The position numbers and the translations under genes are program-made. Shown here in pieces: positions 1-11,985 of a stretch of DNA of 64,000 nucleotides; the first letter of the stretch is position 1, and each line of letters begins with the position of its first letter. This DNA is from Chlorocebus sabaeus (Eukaryota > Chordata > Mammalia > Primates > Cercopithecidae): NCBI RefSeq assembly GCF_047675955.1, contig NC_132925.1, positions 23,088,688 to 23,152,687 on the forward strand. The letters run 5' to 3'. A model generated the notes under the pieces. The model was not told where the DNA came from and searched no databases. It worked only from the letters and a program-made list of their open reading frames with translations.

Positions 1-1108
1 AGTTTACTTTAATTCATTTTTAACAAGTATATAGGCCTGTGACTAATCTAGAGATAATTACAGTGCCAATCCTATTGACAAAATTGAAACACTGAAATGA
101 AAATATGTGCATTTCCACTCTCTTTTCCCAGTAATATTAACCTGTCACTCCAGTGCTGTATCAAAAATTTCTTGGCTTCTTTTCTTAAATCAAATTTGCC
201 CAAAGCTCTGAGAAACCACATTTTCATAAGCAACTTAGTCAGGCTACATCTACAAGCTCCAGGAGTGAGATTACCGCCTTGCCTCTCTCAGAAATTTTAT
301 TATGTGATATTAAGAACTTTGAAAACTGACTTATGCTTCTCTATTAAACTCATACTCAGAATTTAGGGGGATTCCTAATTAGCTTCTTATGCTCTAGTTA
401 AGGTGTTAACCAGTTGAGTTTCCATTTCAAAGGCAGCATAATGAAAAAGTGCCTGTTTCTCACTTAAGAACTACCGTACTTGTATTTGCACAGTAATTCT
501 ATATCAAAATTCAGCATCATGGAAAGTATAGCAACGGAGAGAGCTATAAACATGAACAATTTGCAAAAGCAGAAGAAAAACATTCATGAGGCAATTTACA
601 CCTTGTTACCTAATTTGAATTTTAATAGACTCCTACAATAGTCACATGCTAGAAGGAAGCATTGACTGAAAAAAGTCAAAGAAGATATTATCAGATAATT
701 ATCATACAGTTTAAAATGCATATTCTATTTGTCAACATACAGTGCTTTTAAAAAGTCAGGGCATCATAGAAAATTCAGAGGTTAGATCAGAAATGCTATA
801 TCAAATGCAAAGTAATATTATAAATCTCTGAAGAGATGAACTTTTACTTCCCCATTGTACAGCAGTAAAACTAGGGAAACAGCTCTCTATGATCAAGGCA
901 AATGCTATGCCACCACATTTTGCATAAAATGCAAAAATACAAATGTTTTATAAAATATCATACCTTTTGGAGCTGTGTACCACCCATGAAAAAACGCAGA
1001 AAAAGATGGTCTGAAAAAGAAAGAATAAAGGCCGTGCAGATGACAGAGCAGAGAAAGAGAGAAACACACAGTAAAACCATTTTAGAGCTTGTGATTAAGA
1101 TGGGCCTT
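1..1108. other. No recognised feature
   Basis: AT-rich sequence with only short chance reading frames. I recognise no exon, RNA gene or repeat family here. The 72-codon frame near 902-1120 is rich in Lys and Arg but runs into an LTR and has no family resemblance that I know. Confidence 0.5.
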
Positions 1109-1527
1109 AATACAGCGTGAATGTGTGTTCCTTCTAAATCTCATGTTAAAATGGGACTCCCAATGTTGGAGATGGACATGGTGGGAGATGTTGGGGTAAT
1201 GGGGACAGATTCCTCATTAATGACTTGGTGCTATTTTTGTGGGACTGAGTGAGTTCTTGCTCTAGTAGTTCACATTAGAGGTAATTGTTTAAAACAGCCT
1301 AGCACCTCTCCGCTCTCCCTCTCTTATTCCATCTCTTACCATGTGAGAGATTTGCTCCCTTTGGCCTTCTACCATAATTGGAAGCTTCCTGAGGCCTCAA
1401 CAGAAGGATTTGCTGGCACAAGTCCTCTTATATATATTGTAGAACCACAAGCCAAAATAAATTTTGTTTTTTTATAAATTACTCAGCCTCAGGTATTTCT
1501 TTATAGCAACACAAATGGACTATTACA
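1109..1527 (+). mobile_element. MaLR-type LTR (MST-like), solitary
   Basis: The sequence follows the layout of ERVL-MaLR LTRs. A 5' part carries 'aaatctcatgtt' and a 'gatggacatggtgggagatg' block. A central 'gtgagttcttgctctag' block precedes a 'cttcctgaggcctc' block, and the 3' part has 'ataaattactcagcctcagg' and ends near 'ggactattaca'. No internal region adjoins it, so it is a solo LTR. The subfamily (MST or THE1) is by recall, and the 5' boundary is uncertain by about 10 bp. Confidence 0.8.
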
Positions 1528-2489
1528 GTCATCAATAAATAATCTAAAGTCTCATGTAAGACCATGTAAGGCTTTTAAATGTTCCTGGCAATTGGTGGGC
1601 CTATTACCAGCAAGAGTCTTCTGAGTACACAGGAAGAGTACTGTTGTATAAACAAACCTAAAAGCAAACTAAAAAATGAACTCCCTTGTTTTTTGTGGTA
1701 AATTCTGCCCAATGTATTATCAGAAATGTGCAGCTATCGGCCACGTTACCTAGTTCCAATACTGTACATAAGTGCACACACCCTCCCTATATAATTGTAA
1801 TAGATTTGTTGCCCAATGCACACAGCAAGTCAATACGTGGAGACACTAGGTAGCAACACAGAAAAAGGTGTAATCCTAGGGCCAAAAAATGAGTTGGGAG
1901 GAATCCTCAAATTCATCTCCCCAAAGAGTCTGGGACTAGGGTGTTTAAGGGTTTTGGAGTGGGATCAAGTATGGATATTGTAGACTGGTTGAAGTGTACA
2001 GGGTGAAGTCATGGGACAGAGAGACGAGGAATCCGTATTCTCGTAGTAATCTCATTCCTCTGAGGGTATCTGGTTGCTGGAATTCAGGGTCTAAAAATCA
2101 TCTAAGGTGATCCTTAAACAAAAACCTTATGGTTCTGACATCAGATATCCTGTCTATAGAAACAATGAGGTCAGTATCTAGTGCTAACTGACTCTTATCA
2201 CGGAAGAAGTAGGCCAAAGTGAAGCCTGCTTAATTGTAACAGTATTTCTATACAGAACGTGGCATGCACTTACCATCAACCCCGTGGAGGCAGTTTCATA
2301 TACAGCATTTTTAATCAGAATAAAATAAAAGCTACCTAAACCCGGATTTCCAAAGAAAAGCAGCAGTGGTTTAAAAACAACTTTTACCAGAAAGGCCTCA
2401 GCATATAAATAACACGAGGACTTTGATTAAAAACACCTGTTTAAGGCAAAATTGATTTTTACCCCTCTTCTTTTAGAAAGCTACCAGCA
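1528..2489. other. Mostly unrecognised; possible old LTR at about 1,780-2,260
   Basis: No gene is visible. The stretch from about 1,780 to 2,260 has the texture of an old LTR, for example 'gggaggaatcctcaaattca' followed by 'gtctgggactagggtgttt'. I cannot name a family or set its ends. The rest is unassigned. Confidence 0.3.
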
Positions 2490-3388
2490 CATAAGAGTGT
2501 TTTCCTGGCTTGAATGTTTCTATCCTTTATATCTATCCATTATGGTCACTTGGGTTGTTTTCACGTTTTAGCTATTGTGAATAACATTGATATAAATATG
2601 GGTATACAAATGTCTCCAGATTCTGCTTTCAATTTTTTTTCAATATATACCCAGAAATGGAAATACTGGATCATGTGGAAATTCTATTTTTAAATTTTTT
2701 TAAGGAATGCCATACTGTTTTTTATAGTAGCTATGCCATCTCGCATTTCTATTAACAGTTCACAAGAACTTCAATATCTCCACATCCTCAACAACACTTC
2801 TTATTTTCTGTGTGTTTTTATTGTTTTGATGGTAGTTATTATAATGCATGTGAGATAGTGTCTCATTGTTATTTTGATCTGTATTTCCTTTATAATTAGT
2901 GATATTGAGCATCTATTGATGTGTTAACTGGCCAATTGAGAAAATGTTCTCTTAAGTATTTTACACATATTGATCAGGTTGTCTGCTTTTTGTTGTTGTT
3001 GTTGAATTTTAGGAGTTCATGTATTGTAAATATTAAGCACTTATCATATATATGATTTACAATGTTTTCCACCATTCTAGGGCTGACTTTTAATGATATT
3101 AATAGTGCCTTTTCACACATTTATCTATGTAACAAACATGCACATCTTGCACAGGTACGCCTGAACTTAAAATAAAAGTTGAAAGAAAAAAAATTGTGCT
3201 TTTTGATCCACAATTTAAAAAAATTGTAAAGTCTAATCTATTTTTTAAATTGTTGCTTATGCCATTAGTGTCATAACCAAGAAATCATTGTCAAAACTAA
3301 TGTCATAAATCTTTTGATTTATGTTTGTTTCTGAAGGTTTTATACTCTTAGATTTTACATCTAAGTCTTGAGGTTATTTTGTTTTATC
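2490..3388 (-). mobile_element. Old L1 fragment (ORF2 3' half), antisense
   Basis: Read on the minus strand, this is the L1 ORF2 C-terminal region. The plus strand shows the usual antisense landmarks in order: 'atatacccagaaatgg' near 2,645, 'ctccacatcctcaacaacac' near 2,780, and 'aagaaatcattgtcaaaact' near 3,280. It is heavily mutated and has no open frame. It is interrupted at 3,121-3,193 by a short L1 3' end in the opposite orientation, and it abuts a sense L1 at about 3,388. Confidence 0.75.
3121..3193 (+). mobile_element. Very short L1 3' end with poly(A), nested in antisense L1
   Basis: About 70 bp match the terminal 3' UTR of primate L1 ('gtaacaaacatgcacatctt', then 'cttaaaataaaag') and end in an A-rich tail. 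The flanks 'gtgccttttcacaca' before and 'gtgctttttgatccaca' after look like a diverged target-site duplication, as expected for a strongly 5'-truncated retrotransposition event. Confidence 0.65.
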
Positions 3389-6300
3389 CTTCAAATATGA
3401 AGGAGAAATAAAGCCTTCCCTAGTCCAAAAAAAAAAAAAAAAAAAAAAGGCTTAGGTATTTCATTAACAGCAGGTCTATCCTACAAGATATGCTAAAGGG
3501 AGTCATTCAGTCTGAAAATAAAGAATATTAATGAGAAATAAGAAATCATGTGAAGGTGCAAAACTCACTGGAAACAGTTAAGTATAAAATAAATACAGAA
3601 AATTATAACAGTCTAAGTGTAGTTTGTAAACCACTCATATCTTAAATAGGAAAACCGAAAGACAAACCTATCAAAAGCAATAAATGCAACAACTTTTAAA
3701 AACAGACAGCATAATAAGATATAAATAGAAGTAACAAAATTTTAAAAAGAGGAAGGGATGAAGCTAAAGGGTAGAGTTCTTATTCGTTTTGTCTTATTTG
3801 TTTTTGCATTAGAGTTATCAGTTTTAAATAATGGGTTATAAGATGTTATTTGCAAGCCTCATGGTGACATTCAAATCAAAAAGTATATAATAAATACATG
3901 AAAAATAAAAAGCAAGACATTAAATTATACTACCAGAGAAAATCACCTTCAATAAAGGAAGATAGGAAAGAAGGAAAGGAAAACAACCAGAAAAAATAAA
4001 TAAATAAATAACAAAATGGCAGGAGGAAATCCTTTCTTATCAATAATAACACTGAATACAAATGGACTAAATTCTCCAATCAAAAGACAGAGTGACTGAA
4101 TAGATTAAAAAAACGAGACCCCACAATCTATTGCATACCAGAAATGCACTTTACCTGTAAAGACACACAGGGACTGAAAATGAAGGAGTAGAAAAAGATA
4201 TGCCATGCCAATAAAAAGCAAAAAAAGAGCAAGAGTAGCTGTACTTAGGCAAAATAAATTTCAAAAGAAAACTATAAGAAAAGACAAAAAAGATCATTAT
4301 ATAATAAAAATGGTATTGATTTGGAAAAAAAGATATAACATTTTTAAATATATATACACCCAACACTGAAGCACCCAGATATATGAAGCAAACCTTATTA
4401 GACTTAGAGAGATACCACAAGATAACAGTTGTAGGAGACTCCAACACCCCATTGTGAGCATTGAACAGACCACCAGACAGAAAATCGACAAAGAAACATT
4501 AGCTTTAATCTACGCTATAGAGCAAATAGAGCTAGTAGATATTTATAGAACATTTCATCCAAAGCCTATAGAATACACATTCTTCCATTTAGCACAAGGA
4601 TCAGTCTCAAGGATAGATTTTAATTCACAAAGCAAATTTTAAATAATTCAAAAAGTTGAAATGATATCAACTATCTTATCTGACCACAATGAAATAAAAC
4701 TAGAAATCATCAACAAGGGAAATTTTGGAAACTCTACAAGCACAAGGTAATTAAACAACACACTCCTGAATGACCAGCGTCTTAATGAAGACATTAAGAA
4801 AATATTAAAAATTACCTAAACAAAAGAAAATGGAAACAAAACATATCCAAACCTATGAATACAACAAGAGCAGTACTAAGAGGAAATTTTATAGATGTAA
4901 GCACTTATATCAAAAAAGTAGAAAAAATTCAAATGAACAACCTAAAGATGCATCTCAAATAACTAGAAAAACAAGAGTGAACCATACCCAGAGTTAGTAG
5001 ATTGAAATAAATCATGAAGATAAGGGCAGAAGCAAATGAAATTGAAACAAAATAATATACAAAAGATCAACAAAGCAGAAGGTTGGTGTCTGGAAAAGAT
5101 TTTTAAAAATTAACAGACTTTCAGCCAGACTAAGAAAAAAAGAGAAAAGATCCAAATACATTAAAAAAAAAAAAAAAAGATGAAAAAGCAGACATTACAA
5201 ATGACACTCCAGAAATTCAAAAAATCATTAGAGACTAATATAAGCAACTATATGCCAATAAATTGAATAACCTAGAACAAATGGATAAATTTCCAGAGAC
5301 ATAAAACTTATCAAGTTTCAACTATGAAGAAATCCAGAGCCAGAATAGATCAGTAACAAGTAATGAGATTGAAGCCAAAATAATTCTCTCAGCAAAGAAA
5401 AGCACAGGACCTGATGGCTTCACTGCTGAATTCTGCAAAACATTTGAAGAGAACTGGTACCAATTTTACTGAAACTATTCCAAAAAAAAACAAAAAAGAA
5501 AGAAAAAAGAGGATGAGGGAATATATCTAAACTCATTCTGTGAAGAATTAGCATGATACTAAAATTAGACAAAGATACATCAAAAAAGGAAAGCTATAGG
5601 CCAATATCTTCGATAAGTGTTGATGCAAAAATCCTCACAAAATACTAGCAAACTGAATTCAACAATACATTAGAAAGATCATTCATCATAACCCTGGGGG
5701 TTATGATGGAATTTATCCCTGGAATGCAAAATTGAGTTAACATACACAAACACATAGAATAATGGAACGGAATAGAGAACCAAAAATATATTTGTACATC
5801 TACAATTAACTCATTTTCCACAAAGGTGACAAGAATATACATTGGGGGAAAGGACAGAATCTTCATAAATAGTGCTGGGAAAACTGAATATCCACATAAA
5901 AAGGAAGGAAACTAGGCCCCTATCTCTCACCAAAATCAAATCAAAATGGATTAACGACTTGAATCTAAGACCTCAAACTATGAAACTGCTAATAGAAAAC
6001 ATTGGGAAACCTCTCCAGGACATTGGACTAGGTGAAGATTTCTTGAGTAATACCCCACAAGCACAGGCATCTAAAGAAAAAGTGGACAAATGGAATCACA
6101 TTAAGTTAAAAGGCTTTTGCACAGCAAAGGAAATAATCGACAAAATGAAGAGACAGCCCACAGAATATTTTCTCCCACAGAATGCGAGAAAATAAACTAT
6201 CCTTCTGAGAAGGGATTAATAACAAGAATATATAGGGTGCTTGAACAACTCTATAGGAAAAAAATCAAATAATCTGATCAAAAATGGGCAAAAGGTCTGA

Positions 6301-7272
6301 ATAGATATGTCTTAAAAGAAGGCATACAAATGGCAAACAGGTAAATGAAAGGTACTCAGCATCGTTGTTCATCAGAGGAATACAAATAAAACTGCAACAA
6401 TATGCCATCTCACCCTAGTTAAAATAGTTTTCTCCAAAAGGCAGGCAATAACAAATGCTGTTGAGGATGTGAAGAATAGAGAACCCTCATACACTGTTCA
6501 AGCCAATGTACACTATTACAGCTATTATGGAGAACATATGGAAGTTTGTCAAAAATCTAAGAATAGAAATACCATATGATCCAACAAATCCAACTGCTAG
6601 GTAATACCCAAAAGAAATCAATATATCGAAGAGCTATCTGCACTCCCATGTTTACTGCAGTGATGTTCAAAATATCCATGATTTGGAGGCAACCTAAGAG
6701 TTCACCAACAGACAAATGAATAAAGAAAATGTGGTACATATACAAAATGAATTACTATTCAGCCATGTAAGAATGGGATCCTGTCATGTGCAATAACATG
6801 GATGAAACTAGAGGTCATTATATTAAGTGAAGTAAGTTAGCAGAGAAAGACACACTTTTCCTATTCTCGCTCATTTGTGGGAGCTAAAAATCAAAACAAT
6901 TGAACTGATGGAGGTAGGGCATAGAATTATGGCTACTAGATGCTGGGAAGGGTAGGGTTGGTGGGGCGATGGGGATAGTTAATGGGCATAAAAATATACT
7001 TAGATGCAATGAATAAAGTCTAGTATTTGATAGGAAAATAGGATAACTACAGTCAGTAATAATTTTGTGTACATTTTGGAATAACTGAGGGAATGGAATT
7101 GGAATATTCATACACAAAGACTTGATGAATGCTAGAGGTGACAGATACTCCATTTACCCTGATTTGATTATTGCAGGTTGTATGCCTGTATCAAAATATC
7201 TCATATACCCCATAAAGATACACACCTACTATGTACCCATAAAAATTAAAAATTAGAAAAATAATTTTAAAA
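3389..7272 (+). mobile_element. L1 element (L1MA/L1PB-like), 3.9 kb, RT core deleted
   Basis: This is a sense-strand L1. Positions 3,389-4,010 match the long ORF1-ORF2 intergenic region of older primate L1s, including an expanded A24 run at about 3,427-3,448. ORF2 begins near 4,014 with the endonuclease domain; a surviving frame at 4,454-4,642 still shows the endonuclease-linker motif IYRTFHPKPIEYTFF. Around 5,700-5,765 the text jumps from the finger region ('gggttatgatggaatttatc') to C-terminal ORF2 ('ggaatagagaacc'). Roughly 0.8-1 kb of consensus is therefore missing, including the FADD catalytic motif. A 107-codon C-terminal frame survives at 5,872-6,195. The 3' UTR and A-rich tail end near 7,272. 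Many stops make it inactive. Confidence 0.88.
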
Positions 7273-7276
7273 ACTT

Positions 7277-8023
7277 CATTGGAGGAAGCAACTACAGATG
7301 TGGTGAAAATAGCAAGATGCCTAGAATTAAAGCAGAGCCCAAAGATGGGACTGAATTTCATCAATCTCATCATAAAACTTGGACAGATGAGGATTTGCTT
7401 CTTACGACTGAGCAAATAAAAAATACATATTTTTTCTTTTCTGAGATGGAATCTAACCCTGGTGAAGGTGCTGTAAACATTGTTGAAATGACAACAAATA
7501 ATTTAGAATATTACATAAACTTAGTTGACAAAGTAGTAGCAGGGTTTGAGATGACTAACTCCAACTTTGAAAGAAGTTTCAAATGTTAGTAAAATGCTCT
7601 CAAACAGCATCACACGCTACAGAGATATTTAATATTAAAAAGTCAATTGATGCAGCAAATGTCATTGTTATCTTGTATTAAGAAATTGCCCCAGGCACCC
7701 AAACCTGCAGCAACCACCACCCTGATGAGTCAGGAACCATCAATATGAAGGCAAAAATATCTACCAGCAAAAAATATTATGACTCATTAAATGCTCAGAT
7801 AATTGCTAGCAGGTTTTAGCAATAAAATATTTTAGTTAAAGTATACACATTGTATTTTTAGATATAACGCTATCACACACTAAATAGACTGCAGTATAGT
7901 GTACACATAACTTTTGCATACACTGGGAAAGCCAGAAAAATTGTGTGATAGTACTTTATTGTGATATTCACTTTATTGCAGTGGTCTGAAACCAAACCCA
8001 AGATATTCTACAAGGTATGCTTG
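7277..8023 (+). mobile_element. Tigger (pogo-like) DNA transposon, 3' fragment with transposase C-terminus
   Basis: The fragment matches the 3' end of a Tigger1-type element: the end of the transposase gene, a 3' UTR, and a terminal inverted repeat 'caaggtatgcttg' followed by TA at 8,024-8,025. A 90-codon frame at 7,317-7,589 carries the C-terminal region shared by Tigger-derived proteins, including the string NIVEMTTNNLEYYINLVDK. The frame stops early. The 5' part, with the helix-turn-helix and most of the DDE catalytic domain, is absent. It directly follows the L1 poly(A) tail at 7,240-7,272, so that L1 probably inserted into the transposon. Confidence 0.85.
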
Positions 8024-8030
8024 TATTTCT

Positions 8031-8316
8031 TGTTACTGTTTTAATGTGTCCCCAAAATTTTATGATTTGGAAACTTATGCCCAAATTCATGTGTTGATTA
8101 AAGTTGGTGACTTTGGGAGGTAATTAGGATTAGATAAGGTCATTAGGGCTAGGTCCTCCTAAATGGGTCTGTGGCTTTACAAGGAGAGTTAAAGAGACCT
8201 GAGCAGATACACTTTCTCTTTCTCTCTTTTCATAAGCTGGCTTTTGCCATGTTTTGATGCAGCAAGAATTCCCTCACTTGGACTTTCCAGTCTTTAAAAC
8301 TATAAAATATTAATTC

Positions 8317-8347
<31 letters not shown>

Positions 8348-8684
8348 GAGACAGAGTTTTACTCTGTTGCCCAGGCTGAAGTGCAGTGGCACGATCTCAG
8401 CTCACCACAACCTCCGCCTCCCGGGTTCAAGGGATTCTCCTGCCTCAAACTCCCGAGTAGCTGGAATTACAGACACGGGCCACTACACCCGGCCAGTTTT
8501 TGCAGTTTAAGTACAGACAGGGTTTCACCATGTTAGCTGGACTGGTTTCAAACTCCTGACCTCAGATGATCTGCCCAGGTCAGCCTCCCAAAGTGCTGGG
8601 ATTACAGGTGTGAGTTACCGTGCCAGGTTATTTTCTTTATAAGTTACCCAGTTTGTGGTACTCTGTTGAAAAATAGACTAAGTA
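8031..8684 (+). mobile_element. MaLR-type LTR (MST/MLT1-like) split by an Alu
   Basis: The left part (8,031-8,320) carries the typical 'tttgggaggtaattaggatt' block and ends in 'ctttccagtctttaaaacta'. After the Alu, 'ataagttacccagtttgtgg' and 'aatagactaag' complete the LTR 3' end at about 8,684. Both halves join correctly across the Alu, so the LTR is the older insertion. The subfamily is uncertain. Confidence 0.75.
8321..8627 (-). mobile_element. Alu element, antisense, full length
   Basis: The Alu lies on the minus strand. It begins with a T-rich tail, then 'gagacagagttttactctgt', and ends with 'ggtgtgagttaccgtgccagg', the reverse of the Alu 5' end. The two flanks 'ttaattctttt' and 'ttattttcttt' look like a diverged target-site duplication. 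It has many differences from AluY and is an older copy, probably AluS or AluJ. It sits inside the LTR at 8,031-8,684. Confidence 0.93.
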
Positions 8685-8689
8685 TTTGT

Positions 8690-11600
8690 CTAGTCTCTAT
8701 TTTATCTCTGCTGTAATCCTTATTATTTCATTTCATCTACTAGTTTGGATTTAGTTTGTCTTTTTCTTGTATAGTTTCTTAAGTTGTAGAGGTTGGTTGT
8801 TGGTTTAAAATGTTTATTGTTTTTTACTTAATATAAGTAAGCATTTATAGTTATAAATGTTCTAAGCACTGCTAATCACTGTTTTCTAATTTCACTTGTG
8901 GTCTCTTCTTTGGTATATTGATTGTTTATAAATGTGTTGTTTATTTTCCACAAATTTGTAAATTTTTAAGGTTTCCTTTTCTTAATGATTTCTAACTTTA
9001 TCTCATTGTGGTAAGAGAAGATACTTTGCATAGTATTCTAATTTTCTAAATCTGTTGAAACTCAATTTGAGGCCCAAGATATTATCTATCTCTGAAAAAT
9101 GTTCCATATTTTTCTTATGAGCACATTTTCTTATGTGCTCATAGGAAATATGTGTATGTTGCTGCTGTTGGTGAGTACAGTGTTCGTATATGCCTGTTGG
9201 ACAGAGTTGGTGTATTGTGTTGCTCAGGTCCTCTATTTTCTCACCTATTTTCTGTCTGGTTGCTGTAACCACTATTGAGAGCGGAGTACTGAAGTCTCCC
9301 ACAGTTATTGTAGAACTGTCTATTTCTCTCTTCAATTCTGTCAGATTTGATTTATCCATTTTGATGATATGTTATTAGGCATAAATGTTTGTGACTGTTA
9401 TATCTTCTTGCTGTGTTGAACCTTTTATTAATAATTAATGTCATTCCTTTGTCCCTTATAAGCTTTTATCGGTTAAGTCTAATTTATCTGATATTAGTAT
9501 AGCCACTCCTACTCTCTTCGATTACTATTCACGTAGTGTTTTTCCCATCTTTTACTTTCAATCTATTTTGTGTCTTTGAATCTAAAGTAAGCCTCTAGTA
9601 GACAATATAGTTATTATTATTTTTAAAATCCATTCTGCCAATCTACATATTTTTATTGGATAATTTAATCCATTTACAGTTAAAGTAATTACTGGTAAGA
9701 GGGAGTTCTGTTATCTTGCTATTTTTTTCTATGTGTTTTGCAGGTTTTTGTCTCTCATTTCCTGTGTTACTATTTTATTTTGTTAGATTTTTTTGTTAAA
9801 ATGAAAACTTTTGAATTAAGTTACAATTTTATTTTGTGTATAATATATTACTTAGCTATATTATTGTTGTTACTATGGGGATCACATTTAACATTTTGAA
9901 GTTATGACATTCAAATATAAATTTATGTCAAATTAAATGTGATAACATACAATAATTCTACTCTGTATCAGCTCTGTTTCCATCCCTTTCAGTTACTGAT
10001 GTCACAAAATTACATATTTATATATTGTGGGTCCAAAATGTAAACATAAATTTTTAATGCATTAGTCTATTAATACTAACTTTTAGTCTATTAATTATGT
10101 TTTAAAATGTATTCGTCTTTTAAATCATGGAGAAAACAAAAAAATTGGACTTACCTGTTATCGTTACAATAATATTAGCTTGTATAACTGACCCTTTATT
10201 TACCTTTACTAAGATCGTTATCTCTTTATATGTCTTCAAGTTGCTATCTGGTCTTCTTTCATTTTAACATGCAGGACTCCTTGTAGCATTCCTTGCAAGG
10301 CACTTGCAATGGTAGTAAGCTTCCTCATCATTTCTTTATCTGATAATGTTTTAATGTCTCTCTCAGGTTTGAAGAACAGCTTTCTGCATAAAGAATTCTT
10401 GAGAAATCCTTTTTTTTTTTCTTTTAGAACTTTGAATAGATTAGCCCCCTTCCTACTGATCTCTGAATTTTCTGAAAACTGCTGGTAATCTCATTAAGGA
10501 TTTATAGTATGTAATAAGTGAGTTATCTTTTCCTGCATTCAAGATTCTCTCTTTGTTTTTGACTTTCAACAGTTTGATTATCACTATGTTTGTGGTTCTC
10601 TGAATTCTTCCTACTCAGAATTTCTTGTGCTTCTTGGATGTTTATATTTATGTCTTTCATCAAACTTGGGCCATCATTCCTTCAAATACTTCTCTGTCCC
10701 ATTTTTCTCTCTCTCTCTTCTAACTCTGGGACTCTTGCAATGCATGTGTTCATCTGCTTGATGATAGTCCACAAATTCTTTAGTCTATGTTCACTTTTCT
10801 TCAGTCTTTTCTTTTTCTGCTTTTGCGACTTGATGATTCATATTATCTTCTCTTCAAGTTTACTAAATCTTTCTTCTGCATAATTAAATCTGCCCTTGAT
10901 TCTCCCTAGTATTTTTTTTTATTTTAGTTATTATACTTTTTAGCTTCAGAATATCTATTTGTCTTCCTTACAGATTTTATATGTCTTTATTCATCTTTTC
11001 ATTCATTTTATATATAACTTTCTGACTTTCTTCACATTCACCTTGAGTTCATTGATCATCTTAAAGACAGTTGTTTTAAAGTCTTTGTCTAGTAGAATCA
11101 CCATTTGCTTTTTTCAGGGATACTTTCTGTTGGTTATGTTTATCCTTCCATTAGGCAATACTTTCTTTTTATTTTTGGAGACCAAGGACATGGGTCATAC
11201 TTTTTTTTTTTTCTATTTCTATAGAAAAATAAATGTTTTGATCTATTAATTGTGAAAATCAGATTCTCTCTCTTTCCTAGTGTTTGCTGGCCTTTTTTTA
11301 TTCTTTTGTTTTTGTTTCTTGATTTTTTAAGTTGTATTTGTTCCAAGAATCACCTCAGATGTAGATTTAGGCCTTCTCAGGTTTTTGGAGCTCGCACTTT
11401 CCCCCAGGAATATGTGATGACTTTCTAATTTCCCTTTTACATGACATTGCTTTTGAATGCTCTTGTTTTCTGTGTCTGGCTCCAAAGAGGAAATAAGTAA
11501 AACATAAAATGGAAGAAAAGGTGGTCAGACAGAGGAAAAAGAGCTTGCAACAAAGTGGGGATAAAACAGCAATGGTTTATGGTCAATGCCTCTTTTTCTG

Positions 11601-11985
11601 CACCTCTGTGTTTGTAAGCTACTATCAGCAATGAAAGCACTCCAATATCTTAAGAACAGAATTACTTTTGCTTCCAACCTTCCCACTGGTTCCTACATAT
11701 TGTGTGCAGGCTACTTCAGAAATATGGGCACAGATACTGGCCATGGAACTGAGGGCTGGGGAGTGGGTAGCTACTACTGTGCTAAGAGCTGACATTGACC
11801 ATAATTTACTTTCCAAGATTAGTGCTGGAATTTTCAAGTCTTCATTGAACTCCAGAGTTCCAAAACAGTTTACCTCAGACAGATTCTGCAGGTACGATAT
11901 TTTTCTAGGTGGAGAAAATATATTTCGGGTGCTTACTTCTTCACTATCTTCCCAGAATTTTCAGATTTTCACTAATGCTTTTTTT
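8690..11985 (-). mobile_element. Old L1M element, 5' half (5' UTR, ORF1 region, ORF2 endonuclease), antisense
   Basis: On the minus strand a 118-codon frame at 9,003-9,359 reads through part of the L1 endonuclease domain, with the core string TITVGDFSTPLSI that corresponds to the conserved GDFNTPLS motif. Farther right come the plus-strand landmarks of antisense ORF1 and 5' sequence of old L1M elements: 'tcttggatgtttatattta' at about 10,635 and 'cagttattatactttttagc' near 10,925. Resemblance weakens beyond about 11,330, but 11,400-11,985 still fits an L1M 5' UTR. The 3' half of ORF2 is missing. The right end is uncertain. Confidence 0.8.

Noticed and set aside
9003..9359. 118-codon minus-strand frame
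   Set aside because: It is the L1 ORF2 endonuclease region of an old, truncated L1, not an independent gene.
10590..11249. Two hydrophobic Phe/Leu-rich frames that resemble membrane proteins
   Set aside because: They come from T-rich antisense L1M sequence; the hydrophobic look is due to base composition.
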